Numbered from the stretch's first letter, positions 22,744 through 31,879 are shown. The stretch: DNA of 32,012 nt from Gammaproteobacteria bacterium (GCA_022820625.1 JAJEFE010000073.1:1-32012); one strand, 5' to 3'. A program made the numbers and translations. Notes: generated from the letters alone by a model not told the origin.

Positions 22744-24078
22744 CTAGTTGACTGGCTGCGAGAAGAAGTCGAAGAACAGCCAGAACACGAAGGTGGAAAT
22801 CACCAGCGTCAACAGCATCACCGGCAGGCCCTTCTTGAACCACAGTAAGGGAGTGATGGCGAGGCTCGGGTCGTTCTCCTGGCGGGCCAGGCGCTCGGAA
22901 ATCGTCACGATGAACACGTTGGCGGTGGAACCGATGTGAGTGCCGTTGCCGCCGAGGCCCGCGCCCATGGCCAGTGCCCACCACAGCGGCGCGACATTGA
23001 TGCCCTGCGATTCCATTCCCTGGATGATCACGATCATCGCCGCCGTAAACGGAATGTTGTCGATGGCAGCGGACAGGAACGCCGCGATCCACATGAGAAC
23101 GATGGTGGCCAGCAGCAGGTCGGTCTCGACAAAGGGCGTGATGAAACTGCCGACCCATTGCAGGAAGTGACTTTCCTCGACGCCGCCGACGATCATGAAC
23201 AGGCCGAGGAAGAAAATCAGCAGGGTGACCTCCACGTGCTCCAGGGCGGTGTCCATGATCAGCTTGCGCGACACGAAGATCAGGCCCGTCATGCCCAGCA
23301 CGGCGACGAACCAGGGTTCCCAGTGCAGCGCGTTGTGCAGAATGAAGAACACCACCATGATGCAGAGGATCGCGATGGAGCCTTTCCACAACCGGGGGTC
23401 CACGATTTTCGCCTCTCCCAGATCGACATCCGCCGGCTTCTGCGCCAGTTCTTTCCTGAACAGGAACTTCAGCAGAACCACCACCGCCAGCCAGGACACC
23501 AGGGTGATCGGGCCCATGTGAATGACGAAGTTGTTGAAACTGATGTCGGCGGCCGAGCCGATCATGATGTTGGGCGGATCGCCCACCAGCGTCGCGATAC
23601 CGCCGGTATCGGACAACAGCGCCGCCGCCAGCAGGTAGGGAATCGGGGAAATCTTCTGCGCCCGGGCGATGAGGATGATCAGCGGACCGAAGATGACCAC
23701 GGTGGTGACGTTGTCCAGCAGCAGCGACAGCACCGTGACGGCCGTGCCCAGCAGAACCAGCATCATGTAGAGCCGCCCGCGGCTCATGGCCGCGATCTTG
23801 TACGCCATCCAGTTGAACCCGCCGGTCGGGATCATGATGGAGACGATGGTCATCATCGCCGCCAGCAGGAAGATGACGTTCCAGTCGACCGCTTCAATGG
23901 CCTGCATCGGGGAGTAGAAGCCGAATATCTGCCCCACGACGATCATCGCCACCGCGCCCGCCGCGGCGACCTTGGCACGCTCGAAGCCGTGAAGCTGCTC
24001 GGTGAAAATCGCGATGAAGGTGATCACCAGGACGATGCCTGAAACGAGCATGTGGGTATTGAACGTCAGTGTTTCCAT
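22744..24078 (-). CDS. ArsB/NhaD-superfamily ion transporter
   Basis: The 444 residues are almost wholly hydrophobic, with ten to twelve predicted helices. Signatures of the ion-transporter superfamily (ArsB, NhaD, P-protein, SLC13-like) are LLLDNVTTVVIFGPL, DTGGIATLVGDPPNIMIG, and in the second half AFLSAAIDNIPFTAAM and GLGGNGTHIGSTANV. The two related halves with Asp-Asn-containing broken helices show the inverted-repeat fold. Substrates in this superfamily include Na+/H+, arsenite and dicarboxylates; NhaD-like Na+/H+ exchange would suit a saline habitat, but that is inference. It lies 110 bases after dnaQ and 148 bases before the epimerase, so operon membership is unclear. Confidence 0.85.
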   Translation of the reverse strand: METLTFNTHMLVSGIVLVITFIAIFTEQLHGFERAKVAAAGAVAMIVVGQIFGFYSPMQAIEAVDWNVIFLLAAMMTIVSIMIPTGGFNWMAYKIAAMSRGRLYMMLVLLGTAVTVLSLLLDNVTTVVIFGPLIILIARAQKISPIPYLLAAALLSDTGGIATLVGDPPNIMIGSAADISFNNFVIHMGPITLVSWLAVVVLLKFLFRKELAQKPADVDLGEAKIVDPRLWKGSIAILCIMVVFFILHNALHWEPWFVAVLGMTGLIFVSRKLIMDTALEHVEVTLLIFFLGLFMIVGGVEESHFLQWVGSFITPFVETDLLLATIVLMWIAAFLSAAIDNIPFTAAMIVIIQGMESQGINVAPLWWALAMGAGLGGNGTHIGSTANVFIVTISERLARQENDPSLAITPLLWFKKGLPVMLLTLVISTFVFWLFFDFFSQPVN

Positions 24079-24188
24079 GGGGTTTCCCTATCCGAAAATG
24101 GGCCGCAGCGAAGTGGCGAATCTTAGCTGTTCGGTTCAGCGGCTGCAAAGACTACCGCGTGGACTTCCGCACAGGCCGGTCAGCCGTT

Positions 24189-24914
24189 TCAGCTACCCGC
24201 ATCGGGCGGCTCGATCTCGTCCCACAGGATGGGCGCCGCTGCCGTCCTGGCCAGTCGCCGGAGCATGCTCCGATGGGCGTCGAGTTCCTCTGCGGTGGCC
24301 TTGAAGACCACCAATTCGACCCCCTCCCGGTCGACGGGCGACGTTGCGACCTGGAGCGTGGTCTGCTCCGCTTCACCCTCCAGGGCCAGGTTGGTCTGGC
24401 CGCCCGTCATCGCCAGATAGACTTCCGCGAGAATCCCCGCGTCCAGGAGCGCTCCGTGCAGTTTCCGCTGGGAATTGTCCACCTGGTAACGCCTGGCGAG
24501 CGCATCCAGGCTGTTTTGCTGGCCGGGGTGCATCCGCCGCGCCAGGGCCAATGTGTCCAGCACGCGGCAATGCTCGCGAATATCCTGGACAGGCGTTTCC
24601 AGCCGCTGCAACTCGTGATTGATGAAGCCCACGTCGAAGTCCGCGTTATGGATGATCAGTTCCGCGTGGTGGACAAATTCCAGGAACTCCGTGGCCACGT
24701 CTTCAAACAACGGTTGCATGGAAAGGAACTCGTCGTCGATGCCATGGACCTCCAGCGCACCGGGCCCCACCGCCCGCTCCGGATTCACGTAACGGTGAAA
24801 CACTTGCTCGGAGTACTTGCGATCGATCAGTTCGATACAACCGATTTCAATGATCCGATCGCCCGCCTCGGTCTGCAGGCCCGTGGTTTCGGTATCCAGT
24901 ACTACTTGCCGCAT
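24189..24914 (-). CDS. dnaQ: DNA polymerase III epsilon subunit (3'-5' proofreading exonuclease)
   Basis: The product has 241 residues. The DEDDh exonuclease motifs are visible: ExoI VLDTETTGL (Asp and Glu), ExoII HNADFDVGFINHEL, and ExoIII HGALLDAGILAEVYL with His and Asp. The C-terminus continues beyond the exonuclease domain, as in epsilon proteins that bind the polymerase subunit. It proofreads during chromosome replication. The ATG at 24914 lies five bases after the rnhA stop; a longer frame from 25061 would cover rnhA and is rejected. The rnhA–dnaQ pairing is common in gammaproteobacteria, although in E. coli the two genes are divergent rather than co-directional. Confidence 0.95.
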   Translation of the reverse strand: MRQVVLDTETTGLQTEAGDRIIEIGCIELIDRKYSEQVFHRYVNPERAVGPGALEVHGIDDEFLSMQPLFEDVATEFLEFVHHAELIIHNADFDVGFINHELQRLETPVQDIREHCRVLDTLALARRMHPGQQNSLDALARRYQVDNSQRKLHGALLDAGILAEVYLAMTGGQTNLALEGEAEQTTLQVATSPVDREGVELVVFKATAEELDAHRSMLRRLARTAAAPILWDEIEPPDAGS

Positions 24915-24919
24915 GGGCG

Positions 24920-25366
24920 TCAGGCCTCGCCGTTCAGGGCCTGCTCCAGCCCCAGGTTTGCCAGCGTGTCGGCGCGTTCGTTGCCCGGGTGACCGGCATG
25001 TCCCTTGACCCAGTGCCAGGCCACCTCGTGGCGTTGCGCCAGATCGTCCAGTTGCATCCACAGATCCTGGTTCTTCACGGGTTTTTTGGCGCGGGTCAGC
25101 CAGCCGCGCCGGCGCCAGTCCGGCAGCCAGCGAGTGATGCCGTCACGGACGTAGCGCGAGTCCGTATACAACGCAACCCGGCAGGGCTCTCTGAGCGCAC
25201 CCAGCGCCTCGATGGCGGCCATGAGCTCCATGCGGTTATTGGTTGTCTGCAGCTCGCCGCCCTGCAGTTCCCTGAGGTTGTCGCCGTAGCGCAGGATGGC
25301 GCCCCACCCCCCCGGACCCGGGTTTCCGCGGCACGCGCCGTCGGTGTAGGCGGTCACTGCCTTCAT
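24920..25366 (-). CDS. rnhA: Ribonuclease HI
   Basis: The product has 148 residues, typical for RNase HI. The active-site acids are in [18 protein letters not shown] (first Asp), [13 protein letters not shown] (Glu), [12 protein letters not shown] (second Asp) and [10 protein letters not shown] (last Asp); the basic protrusion [16 protein letters not shown] is present. It removes the RNA strand of RNA-DNA hybrids. The start is taken as the ATG at 25366, with GGAG six bases upstream. An ATG at 25378 that overlaps the methyltransferase stop (TGATG) is a real alternative. It is followed by dnaQ five bases later. Confidence 0.96.
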   Translation of the reverse strand: MKAVTAYTDGACRGNPGPGGWGAILRYGDNLRELQGGELQTTNNRMELMAAIEALGALREPCRVALYTDSRYVRDGITRWLPDWRRRGWLTRAKKPVKNQDLWMQLDDLAQRHEVAWHWVKGHAGHPGNERADTLANLGLEQALNGEA

Positions 25367-25377
25367 CTGGTGCTCCA

Positions 25378-26136
25378 TCAACCTGACAATTGCGCATCAG
25401 TGGTTGAAGGAGCACCAAACCGGCGCGCGTGGGGGGAGTTCGTCGTGGGTTTCACCAATCCGCCGACCACGTTCAGGCGGCGCCGGCGCCACAGCGGCCT
25501 GACCGGCGTCATGGGATGGACCCGCTTCTGGGCGCTCAACAGGTATCCGCCTCCCAGCACGGGCATCCACCTGCGCGCCCAATCTTCCCGCGGAAAAGTA
25601 CCGAAGCGCCGTACGCGCTCGAGCGGAAGCGTGTGGCAGTAGCGAGTCCGTTTGTCGATATCGAAACTCAGCAACTTGAGCCAGTCGCGCAGGCGCGACT
25701 CGAGCATGGCGCGGCGATGGCCCGGAGGATAGCCCCCGGGGGATGCAACCTGGCGCAGGCCCCAGAGGCCGTTCGGATTGAAACTCAGCACCACGATCCG
25801 GCCGTCCGCCCGAAGCACCCTGTCCACCTCCCTGAGAAGCGCGTGGGGTGAGGGCGCAAGCTCCAGTGTGTGGGGCAAGAGCACGGCGTCCACGGATCCG
25901 GTTGCGATCGCAAGCGCGTGGGTATCGGACAATATCTGGGCAGCCGCGAGAGGGCGCCAGTCCAGAAGCGCTGTGCGCTGGGTGCGGGCGTAGCGGGTAA
26001 AAGTATCTGCCCCGCCCCAGAGACCGATCTGCAGGAACTGATCGCCGAATGCGTGTTCCAGCGCCTGGCGCACCAGACCCTGCTCCACCTCCAGGCAACG
26101 CTGTCCGAGGGGCGTATCCAGCCAGGGGCTGCGCAT
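25378..26136 (-). CDS. Class I SAM-dependent methyltransferase (YafS-like)
   Basis: The product has 252 residues. A Rossmann methyltransferase core is visible: FLQIGLWGG (a degenerate form of the SAM loop), [46 protein letters not shown] (read in pieces) and a basic C-terminus. E. coli YafS occupies the same place beside rnhA and dnaQ, and its substrate is unknown. The ATG at 26136 has GGGA six bases upstream. The same frame stays open to 26661, but that would run into the divergent mltD gene and has no domain, so it is rejected. Its stop overlaps the possible upstream start of rnhA. Confidence 0.84.
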   Translation of the reverse strand: MRSPWLDTPLGQRCLEVEQGLVRQALEHAFGDQFLQIGLWGGADTFTRYARTQRTALLDWRPLAAAQILSDTHALAIATGSVDAVLLPHTLELAPSPHALLREVDRVLRADGRIVVLSFNPNGLWGLRQVASPGGYPPGHRRAMLESRLRDWLKLLSFDIDKRTRYCHTLPLERVRRFGTFPREDWARRWMPVLGGGYLLSAQKRVHPMTPVRPLWRRRRLNVVGGLVKPTTNSPHARRFGAPSTTDAQLSG

Positions 26137-26305
26137 GGAATTCCCGTTCACGGCGCAAACTGTGAATGACCGCCCGTGCGGAGTCAATTGCCCCGCAACC
26201 GAGCACGAAGTCCACGCGATCTCGCGTCGCGAAACATGCCTGCGCTTGCAAGGGCGGTTGCAATCCGTAGCATAGAGCCCGCAGCACGCTGATACGATTG
26301 ATTTT

Positions 26306-27970
26306 ATGTACCTATCCGTTTGCCGCGAACTTCGCGGTGCGAGCCTGACTGCAGCCTGGCGACTCGGTCGCCGGGTCGCGATGGGGGCATTTCTGGGACT
26401 GGCCGTATCGCTGTCCGGATGCCAAACGGCCACCGTCGTCCCTACCGACGCGGAACCTGCGGATGCCGTGCCGTCAGGACGCGCCGAGGCGCCTGTTCCA
26501 TCCGGAAGACCGCCGATAGTATCCGGGTCCCGCCCGCTGCAGCCGACCGATCCGTCCGATGCAGCGCATGTTGACCTGATTGAACGAATCAGGACAGGAC
26601 TGGTTCTGCCTCCTGCGTCGGATTCGGCTATCGACCGGGAACTCGACTGGTACGTGGCCAATGCGGACTACCTGAATCGCGTACTGGGGCGTTCCGAACG
26701 CTACCTCCATCACATCGTCGAGGCGCTGGAGCAAAACGGGATGCCCCTGGACCTGGCGCTGTTGCCGATCGTCGAGAGCGCGTATGACCCGTTTGCCCTT
26801 TCAGCGGGCCAGGCGGCCGGACTTTGGCAGATTATCCCCGGAACGGGCCGGGAACTGGGCCTGAAGCAGAACTGGTGGTACGACGGACGCCGGGACGTAC
26901 TTGAGTCCACCGATGCCGCCCTGCGATACCTGAGCCAGCTCGAGCAACAGTTCGAAGGCGACTGGTTGCTTGCCGTGGCTGGCTACAACGCCGGCGGGGG
27001 CGGCGTCTCGCGGGCGTTGCGCAGAGCGGCCGCCGACGGCAGGCCAACGGATTTCTGGGGCATCAGGCCCTACCTGCGCGAGGAAACGCGAACCTATGTA
27101 CCGCGACTCATGGCGCTGGCCAGACTGGTGGCGGACCCGGCTCGATACGGCGTCGCGTTGCCGGCCATCGAGAACGAACCGTACTTTCAGGTGATCGAGA
27201 CCGGTGGCCAGGTGGACATGGCCCTGGCCGCTCAGATCGCGGACATGAGCACCGATGAGCTCTACCTCCTCAATCCCGGGGTCAATCATTGGGCAACCGA
27301 TCCGGACGGACCTCACCGCCTGCTGGTCCCCTTCGACGGGGCGGAAGATCTTGAGGCGGCCCTGGCCAGCGGGGACAGCCTGGCAGGCGTGCACTGGATT
27401 CGGCACACGGTCGGTGCCGGAGAAACCCTGAGTCACCTGGCGATCGAGTATCAGACGACGGCCGACGTACTCAGGCAGGCGAACGGCATTGCAGGCGACC
27501 TGATCCGCGCCGGCCAGGGGCTCATGGTTCCGCAACCCACCGGCGCCTCCGACGGATACGGGCTGCTGGCCGCCGCGCTCGCCGAAGGCGCGGACTACCC
27601 GGCGAATGGCGAGCGCCGTCAGACCTACGTGATCCAGTCAGGAGACTCCCTGTGGAGCGTCGCGCGCCGCTACGGGGTCACGGTTACAGACCTTGCACAA
27701 TGGAACGCCATGTCGCCGCAGGACATTCTCGACATCGGGCGTGAGCTGGTGGTATGGAGCGATTCTCCGGTGTTCGTACCGACCGCCAACCAGCGCATCC
27801 GCCGAGTCACGTACACCGTCCGTCAAGGCGATTCGCTGTACCGAATCTCTACCCAGTTCAGAGTCAGCGTGGCCGACCTCCTGCAATGGAACAACCTGTC
27901 GCCTGAGCGTTACCTGCAACCCGGACAGCAGCTGATCCTCTTCGTTGACGTGACCAATCAGAGCACCTAG
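26306..27970 (+). CDS. mltD: Membrane-bound lytic murein transglycosylase D with three LysM domains
   Basis: The 554 residues begin with a lipoprotein signal ending LSGC (Cys39), so the mature protein is lipid-anchored, probably in the outer membrane. The SLT domain holds the catalytic Glu157 in LLPIVESAYDPFA, followed by GQAAGLWQIIPGTGRELGL and VAGYNAGGG. Three LysM peptidoglycan-binding modules follow at about 367-409, 440-484 and 503-547. It cleaves the glycan strand of murein to 1,6-anhydro ends. No clear ribosome-binding site precedes the ATG at 26306, and the ATG at 26381 would leave a signal peptide with no basic start. It is divergent from the methyltransferase gene. The first LysM is the most divergent of the three. 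Confidence 0.95.
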   Translation: MYLSVCRELRGASLTAAWRLGRRVAMGAFLGLAVSLSGCQTATVVPTDAEPADAVPSGRAEAPVPSGRPPIVSGSRPLQPTDPSDAAHVDLIERIRTGLVLPPASDSAIDRELDWYVANADYLNRVLGRSERYLHHIVEALEQNGMPLDLALLPIVESAYDPFALSAGQAAGLWQIIPGTGRELGLKQNWWYDGRRDVLESTDAALRYLSQLEQQFEGDWLLAVAGYNAGGGGVSRALRRAAADGRPTDFWGIRPYLREETRTYVPRLMALARLVADPARYGVALPAIENEPYFQVIETGGQVDMALAAQIADMSTDELYLLNPGVNHWATDPDGPHRLLVPFDGAEDLEAALASGDSLAGVHWIRHTVGAGETLSHLAIEYQTTADVLRQANGIAGDLIRAGQGLMVPQPTGASDGYGLLAAALAEGADYPANGERRQTYVIQSGDSLWSVARRYGVTVTDLAQWNAMSPQDILDIGRELVVWSDSPVFVPTANQRIRRVTYTVRQGDSLYRISTQFRVSVADLLQWNNLSPERYLQPGQQLILFVDVTNQST

Positions 27971-28040
27971 TGCTCGGTCAACCTAATAGGGCCACTTAAG
28001 CCGGTCCGGGCAACGCCGCCGGCAGGGAAAAGGAACGGGC

Positions 28041-28832
28041 ATGGGAATTCTCGACGGTAAACGAGCCGTCATCGTCGGCCTCGCCAGCAACCGCTCCATT
28101 GCCTGGGGCATCGCCCGTGCGCTTCGCTCCCAGGGTGCCGAACTGGCGTTCAATTACCAGACCGACAAGTTGCGCGGCCGGGTCGAGAAAATGGCCGGAC
28201 AGCTTGAAAGCGACATCGTCCTGCCGCTGGATGTCTCCGAGGATGCGCAGATCCAGCGATTTTTCGACGCCCTCGCCGGTCAGTGGGATGGATTTGACGT
28301 CCTGGTGCATTCTGTCGCCTATGCTCCCGCGGACCAGTTGGCGGGCCGCTACCTGGACGCGGTCAACCGGGAAGGCTTCGGCATCGCGCACGACATCTCA
28401 AGCTACAGTCTTGCCGCACTTGCCAAGACCGGCCGACCGATGATGCTGGGCAGGCAGGCCGCCCTGCTGACCCTGAGCTACCTGGGCGCCGTGCGCGCGC
28501 TGCCCAGCTACAACGTGATGGGCCTTGCCAAGGCCAGCCTGGAGGCCAACGTCCGTTTCCTGGCTCACGATCTGGGACCCGACGGCATACGAGTCAACGG
28601 GATTTCCGCGGGGCCGATTCGAACGCTCGCAGCATCGGGCATCAAGGGCCTCCGGCAGATGCTGGCCCACGTGAGCGAAGCAGCGCCGCTACGACGCAAT
28701 GTCACCATAGACGATGTAGGCAACGCCGCCAGTTTCCTGGTCTCGGACCTGGCGGCAGGTATCACGGGAGAAATTCTCTACGTCGACGCCGGCTACAACA
28801 TCGTCGGCATGCACATGCCATCCACCCCCTGA
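28041..28832 (+). CDS. fabI: Enoyl-[acyl-carrier-protein] reductase (NADH)
   Basis: The product has 263 residues, standard for FabI. It starts [23 protein letters not shown], the FabI form of the NAD-binding loop. The catalytic Tyr157 and Lys164 lie in [17 protein letters not shown], and Tyr147 is in [25 protein letters not shown] is the substrate-binding loop. It reduces enoyl-ACP in the last step of each fatty-acid elongation cycle and is the classic target of triclosan and related inhibitors. AAAGGAAC before the ATG is a good ribosome-binding site. It is 70 bases after mltD and convergent with ppiD. Confidence 0.97.
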   Translation: MGILDGKRAVIVGLASNRSIAWGIARALRSQGAELAFNYQTDKLRGRVEKMAGQLESDIVLPLDVSEDAQIQRFFDALAGQWDGFDVLVHSVAYAPADQLAGRYLDAVNREGFGIAHDISSYSLAALAKTGRPMMLGRQAALLTLSYLGAVRALPSYNVMGLAKASLEANVRFLAHDLGPDGIRVNGISAGPIRTLAASGIKGLRQMLAHVSEAAPLRRNVTIDDVGNAASFLVSDLAAGITGEILYVDAGYNIVGMHMPSTP

Positions 28833-28845
28833 CCCCCAATCTAAC

Positions 28846-29014
28846 CCGTTTGGTTCACGCGGCCGTGCGCAGACAGCACGTGCGCGCGTCGTCGGCGACG
28901 AGCGGGCCATGGATGGCCACTAGCGAGGAGCCGTCGATGCAATCCCCGCCAGGGATGGCGGGGATTGCTTGAGCGCGCACGTGCTGTCCGCGCACGGCCG
29001 CGTGATGCAAACGG
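28846..29014. repeat. 169-bp element with 42-bp near-perfect inverted arms and internal hairpins
   Basis: The arms 28846-28887 and 28973-29014 are reverse complements with only 3 mismatches in 42. The 85 bases between them hold three further hairpins: CGTCG/CGACG around TCGG (28887-28900), GGCCAT/ATGGCC (28905-28918) and a perfect 12-base stem GCAATCCCCGCC/GGCGGGGATTGC (28939-28968). The whole could fold as a multi-armed cruciform or RNA. It fills the gap between the convergent fabI and ppiD stops. It may be a MITE or REP-like element, or a two-way terminator; no protein frame or target duplication is evident. Confidence 0.85.
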
Positions 29015-29028
29015 TGTGGGAATACAGA

Positions 29029-31056
29029 TCAGAACAACGGCGGATCCAACACCTCATCGGGAATCCGCACGCTGGCCTGCTCCCGCACATGCTGCGCGTA
29101 GCCAGCCAGTTCGAACCCCGCCGTCGCCTGCGCCAACGCAGTCAGCGCTGCCTGCAATTCATCCCTGGTCAGGCGATCGGCGCTTCCCGGGCGAACGGCG
29201 GTCATCAGCACGACCGCCTCGTCGCCGTTGGCAAGCGGGACCCGTTCGCGAACCGCGGCGCCCTCGCCGTCCGGGCGGGAGTTGAAGACGCTGGTGAGAA
29301 TTTCCAGGGGAACGCCGGTATCCGTGCGCCGCAACCAGGCGGGTTCCGTCCACGATCCGCCCAATTCCTCGGCCAATGCCGCCAGTTCGCTCCGGGCTTC
29401 CGGCACCGCTTCCTGTTCGGCCTCCTGCTCCGACGCAACCTCATCGGAGGAGGTCTGCTCCGCTTCCGCATCCCCGGAATCGGCACCGTCCGCCACATCG
29501 GCGTCGCTGGTATCGGCAGCCTGCAGAGAAGCGGCCAGCGCCAGGAATTCCGCAGCCGCCACACCTGCGAGTTCTTCCGCTGCGGCGCGCGCCAACTCTG
29601 CCTCGATCTCCGTTCTGACCGCCTCCAGCGGCTGTTCCCGAGGTTCGTTGTGCGCGGTCACGCGCAGAACCGCCACATGATCGTCCAGAATCTCGATCAC
29701 GCGACTGTTCTCGCCCAATTCCAGCACTTGCGTGCTGAACGCCGTCTGGACGACAGGATCGGCAACGGGGAACGGGCTGGATGTCCCGGTACGCGTCAGT
29801 CCCGAGAAAGTTTGCAGGGGAAGTTCCATGTCGCCTGCTACAGACGCCAACTCATCGAATGCATCGAATGCCAGTGCATCCAGTTCCTGGGCCGCGTCGA
29901 AGAATAATTCCTCCGCCCGAACGTCGCGGTATTCGACCTCGAGCTCGTCCCTGACGGCTTCGAAGGTGCGAATCTCGCCTTCGCGTATGTCGTCCAGGCG
30001 GATGATGTGATAGCCGAACTCGGACTTGACCGGTCCCCGGACCTCGCCGAGTTCCATGTCGAAGACCGCATCCTGAAAGGCGCCCGTACCCCGGCTGAGC
30101 CATCCCAGATCGCCCCCCTGCCCGCTGGTGCCCGGGTCCTCGGAAACTTCGGCGGCGAGGTCCTCGAACGCCTCGCCGGCATCGAGGCGCGCCAGGACAT
30201 CCGTCGCGCGGGCCTCGGCTTCCGGGTCTTCCTCGATGGAACCGATCAGAATGTGCCTTGGGCGGCGGTCTTCATCGGTCTGATATCGAAATTGTTCCTG
30301 TTCGTAGAAGGCTTCCAGAATCTCGTCGTTGACTTCGATATCGCCGGTGAAATCTGCCCGGGTGAACTCCAGGTACTCGATATCGACGCTCTCCTCGGAG
30401 AAAAACCGGTCCTTGTTGGCCTCGTAGTGCGCCAGCACCTGCGCCTCGTCGACCTCGACCCGATCGAGAAAGGCATCGGCAGGAAACGTTGCATAGGCGA
30501 CTTCCCGCTCCTGCTCGAACAGCTCGACGTAGCGGGCGAATTCGGCCGGCGTATAGAACGCCGATACGCCAATGCCGCTCTGCAGGTCGACCAGGCCCAA
30601 TTGTTCCCGCTGCTGCTCTTCGAACGCCGTGGGCGAAAGACCCGAAAACATGAGCTGGGACCTGTACACGTCCATGGAGAAGTCGCCGCCGACCTGGAAC
30701 TCGGGCATGGTCCGGATGGCCTGGGCCAGACGTGCGTCGGAAACGCGGTAGCCTTCCGATGCAACCCGCTGGGATAACGCCTCGCCCTGAATCAGGTCCT
30801 CGATGACCGACAGCCGCAACGCCCGCTGCAACTCGTCGGTCAACTCGACACGATAGAGTTCCTGGTACTGGCTTTGCTGATTCTGAAGCGCCCGATCGAA
30901 CTCGACGAGCGAAATATCCTCGCCGTTGACCTTGGCCGCAAAGGTGGTGCCCATGATCGTGGGATCCACGCCCCAGAAAATGAACGCCACCGCGATGAGC
31001 GCGAGGATGATCCCCGCAATCCATCGGCCTACACCTTCACGAATCGACTGGAGCAT
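29029..31056 (-). CDS. ppiD: Periplasmic folding chaperone PpiD (SurA-N and parvulin domains)
   Basis: The product has 675 residues. A single N-terminal helix (GRWIAGIILALIAVAFIFWGV, about 11-30) anchors it in the inner membrane. The SurA_N-like domain follows (KVNGEDISLVEFDRALQN...). The parvulin domain begins RPRHILIGSIEEDPEAEARATDVLARL and includes GGDLGWLSRGTGAFQDAVF and GPVKSEFGYHIIRL. A Glu/Asp/Ala-rich stretch at about 510-555 interrupts the C-terminal part. PpiD sits near the Sec translocon and helps newly exported proteins fold. The order hupB, tRNAs, ppiD supports the call. An intrinsic terminator lies only 25 bases upstream of the start, and the ribosome-binding site is poor. Confidence 0.93.
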   Translation of the reverse strand: MLQSIREGVGRWIAGIILALIAVAFIFWGVDPTIMGTTFAAKVNGEDISLVEFDRALQNQQSQYQELYRVELTDELQRALRLSVIEDLIQGEALSQRVASEGYRVSDARLAQAIRTMPEFQVGGDFSMDVYRSQLMFSGLSPTAFEEQQREQLGLVDLQSGIGVSAFYTPAEFARYVELFEQEREVAYATFPADAFLDRVEVDEAQVLAHYEANKDRFFSEESVDIEYLEFTRADFTGDIEVNDEILEAFYEQEQFRYQTDEDRRPRHILIGSIEEDPEAEARATDVLARLDAGEAFEDLAAEVSEDPGTSGQGGDLGWLSRGTGAFQDAVFDMELGEVRGPVKSEFGYHIIRLDDIREGEIRTFEAVRDELEVEYRDVRAEELFFDAAQELDALAFDAFDELASVAGDMELPLQTFSGLTRTGTSSPFPVADPVVQTAFSTQVLELGENSRVIEILDDHVAVLRVTAHNEPREQPLEAVRTEIEAELARAAAEELAGVAAAEFLALAASLQAADTSDADVADGADSGDAEAEQTSSDEVASEQEAEQEAVPEARSELAALAEELGGSWTEPAWLRRTDTGVPLEILTSVFNSRPDGEGAAVRERVPLANGDEAVVLMTAVRPGSADRLTRDELQAALTALAQATAGFELAGYAQHVREQASVRIPDEVLDPPLF

Positions 31057-31080
31057 GATGTTCTCGCGTTGAGCCGAATT

Positions 31081-31125
31081 GAAAATAACAAGGACAGATT
31101 TCCGTCAGGCGAAAATCTGTCCTTG
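31081..31125 (-). terminator. Intrinsic terminator after tRNA-Asp
   Basis: On the minus strand CAAGGACAGATTT pairs perfectly with AAATCTGTCCTTG (13 bases) around an 11-base loop and is followed by TTATTTTC. It lies seven bases after the CCA end of tRNA-Asp and should end the hupB–tRNA transcript. Confidence 0.85.
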
Positions 31126-31131
31126 GTCGAT

Positions 31132-31208
31132 TGGCGGAGTGGACGGGACTCGAACCCGCGACCCCCGGCGTGACAGGCCGGTATTCTATCCAGCTGAACT
31201 ACCACTCC
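31132..31208 (-). tRNA. tRNA-Asp (anticodon GTC)
   Basis: The 77 bases on the minus strand fold with acceptor GGAGTGG/CCACTCC, anticodon loop CTGTCAC (anticodon GTC), T loop TTCGAGT, discriminator G as expected for Asp, and an encoded CCA. Three bases separate it from the upstream tRNA-Val, so the two are processed from one transcript. Confidence 0.96.
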
Positions 31209-31211
31209 GGT

Positions 31212-31287
31212 TGGTGGGTGCTGAGGGGTTCGAACCCCCGACCTTCGCCTTGTAAGGGCGACGCTCTCCCAGCTGAGCTAAGCACCC
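31212..31287 (-). tRNA. tRNA-Val (anticodon TAC)
   Basis: The 76 bases on the minus strand fold with acceptor GGGTGCT/AGCACCC, anticodon loop CTTACAA (anticodon TAC), T loop TTCGAAC, discriminator A and an encoded CCA. Between the hupB stop and this tRNA, two CCCGGG blocks (31287-31292 and 31301-31306) can form a hairpin that may act in transcript processing. It lies 29 bases after hupB. Confidence 0.96.
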
Positions 31288-31316
31288 CCGGGAGAGTGCC
31301 CCCGGGTAACGGCCGG

Positions 31317-31589
31317 TCAGTTTACGGCATCCTTCAATGCCTTGCCAGCCTTGAAGCCAGGCACATTCCTGGCAGCAATTTGAATGGTTTCCCCTGTTCG
31401 TGGACTACGACCGGTGCGTGCAGCGCGGTGTTTCACGCTGAATGTCCCAAAACCCACAATCGATACCGAATCGCCTGCCTGCAATGTCGAGGCGATGCTG
31501 GACACAACGGCGTCCACGGCGCGGCCTGCGTCAGCTTTTGAAAGATTGGCAGCCCCTGCCACCGCCTCGATGAGTCCCGCTTTGTTCAT
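31317..31589 (-). CDS. hupB: DNA-binding protein HU
   Basis: The 90 residues match HU over the full length: [28 protein letters not shown], then [29 protein letters not shown], where the DNA-binding arm has the RxGRxPxTGE signature, then [14 protein letters not shown] bends and compacts DNA in the nucleoid and helps replication and recombination. AAAAAGGGAACGG before the ATG is a strong ribosome-binding site. It is followed by two tRNAs and ppiD. In many gammaproteobacteria lon lies directly upstream; here the upstream region ends in an insertion element instead. Confidence 0.97.
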   Translation of the reverse strand: MNKAGLIEAVAGAANLSKADAGRAVDAVVSSIASTLQAGDSVSIVGFGTFSVKHRAARTGRSPRTGETIQIAARNVPGFKAGKALKDAVN

Positions 31590-31718
31590 TCCGTTCCCTT
31601 TTTAGAGTTTCAATCCAAATTCGAAAGACGCGAGTTTCGCGCCCACACCTATCTCGCGTCCTTTGGGCTTACTCCTTGCCACGCAAGCGCTCGGCACACA
31701 ATCCCGTGCCCGCACGAC

Positions 31719-31748
31719 TATATACCAACTGCTGAATTCGCCTGTCAA
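31719..31748 (-). promoter_or_regulatory. Likely sigma-70 promoter of hupB
   Basis: On the minus strand a consensus TTGACA (31748-31743) is followed after 18 bases by TATATA (31724-31719). The transcript would start near 31712, leaving a leader of about 120 bases before hupB. No riboswitch or attenuator was recognised in that leader, and no gene was recognised between 31590 and 31879. Confidence 0.6.
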
Positions 31749-31879
31749 TCCGTCGCCCGCAATCAGTCCGGCTTTCAATGCATTTGCAAACTTTGTGACC
31801 GGAGCGACAGCCCGCAAGACCCTTGAGCCGCGAGCCCATAGTTTATATCAAATCAAGGCGCGCTTGAGTCATAGCCTTG

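Noticed and set aside
22936..24042. A 368-codon open frame on the plus strand opposite the ArsB/NhaD-type transporter
   Set aside because: Its translation is almost wholly His, Asp, Gln and Arg, which is the reverse complement of hydrophobic membrane codons. There is no domain.
26137..26661. N-terminal extension of the methyltransferase frame to 26661
   Set aside because: It would overlap the signal peptide and start of divergent mltD, and it is Ser/Arg-rich with no domain. The ATG at 26136 begins the conserved part.
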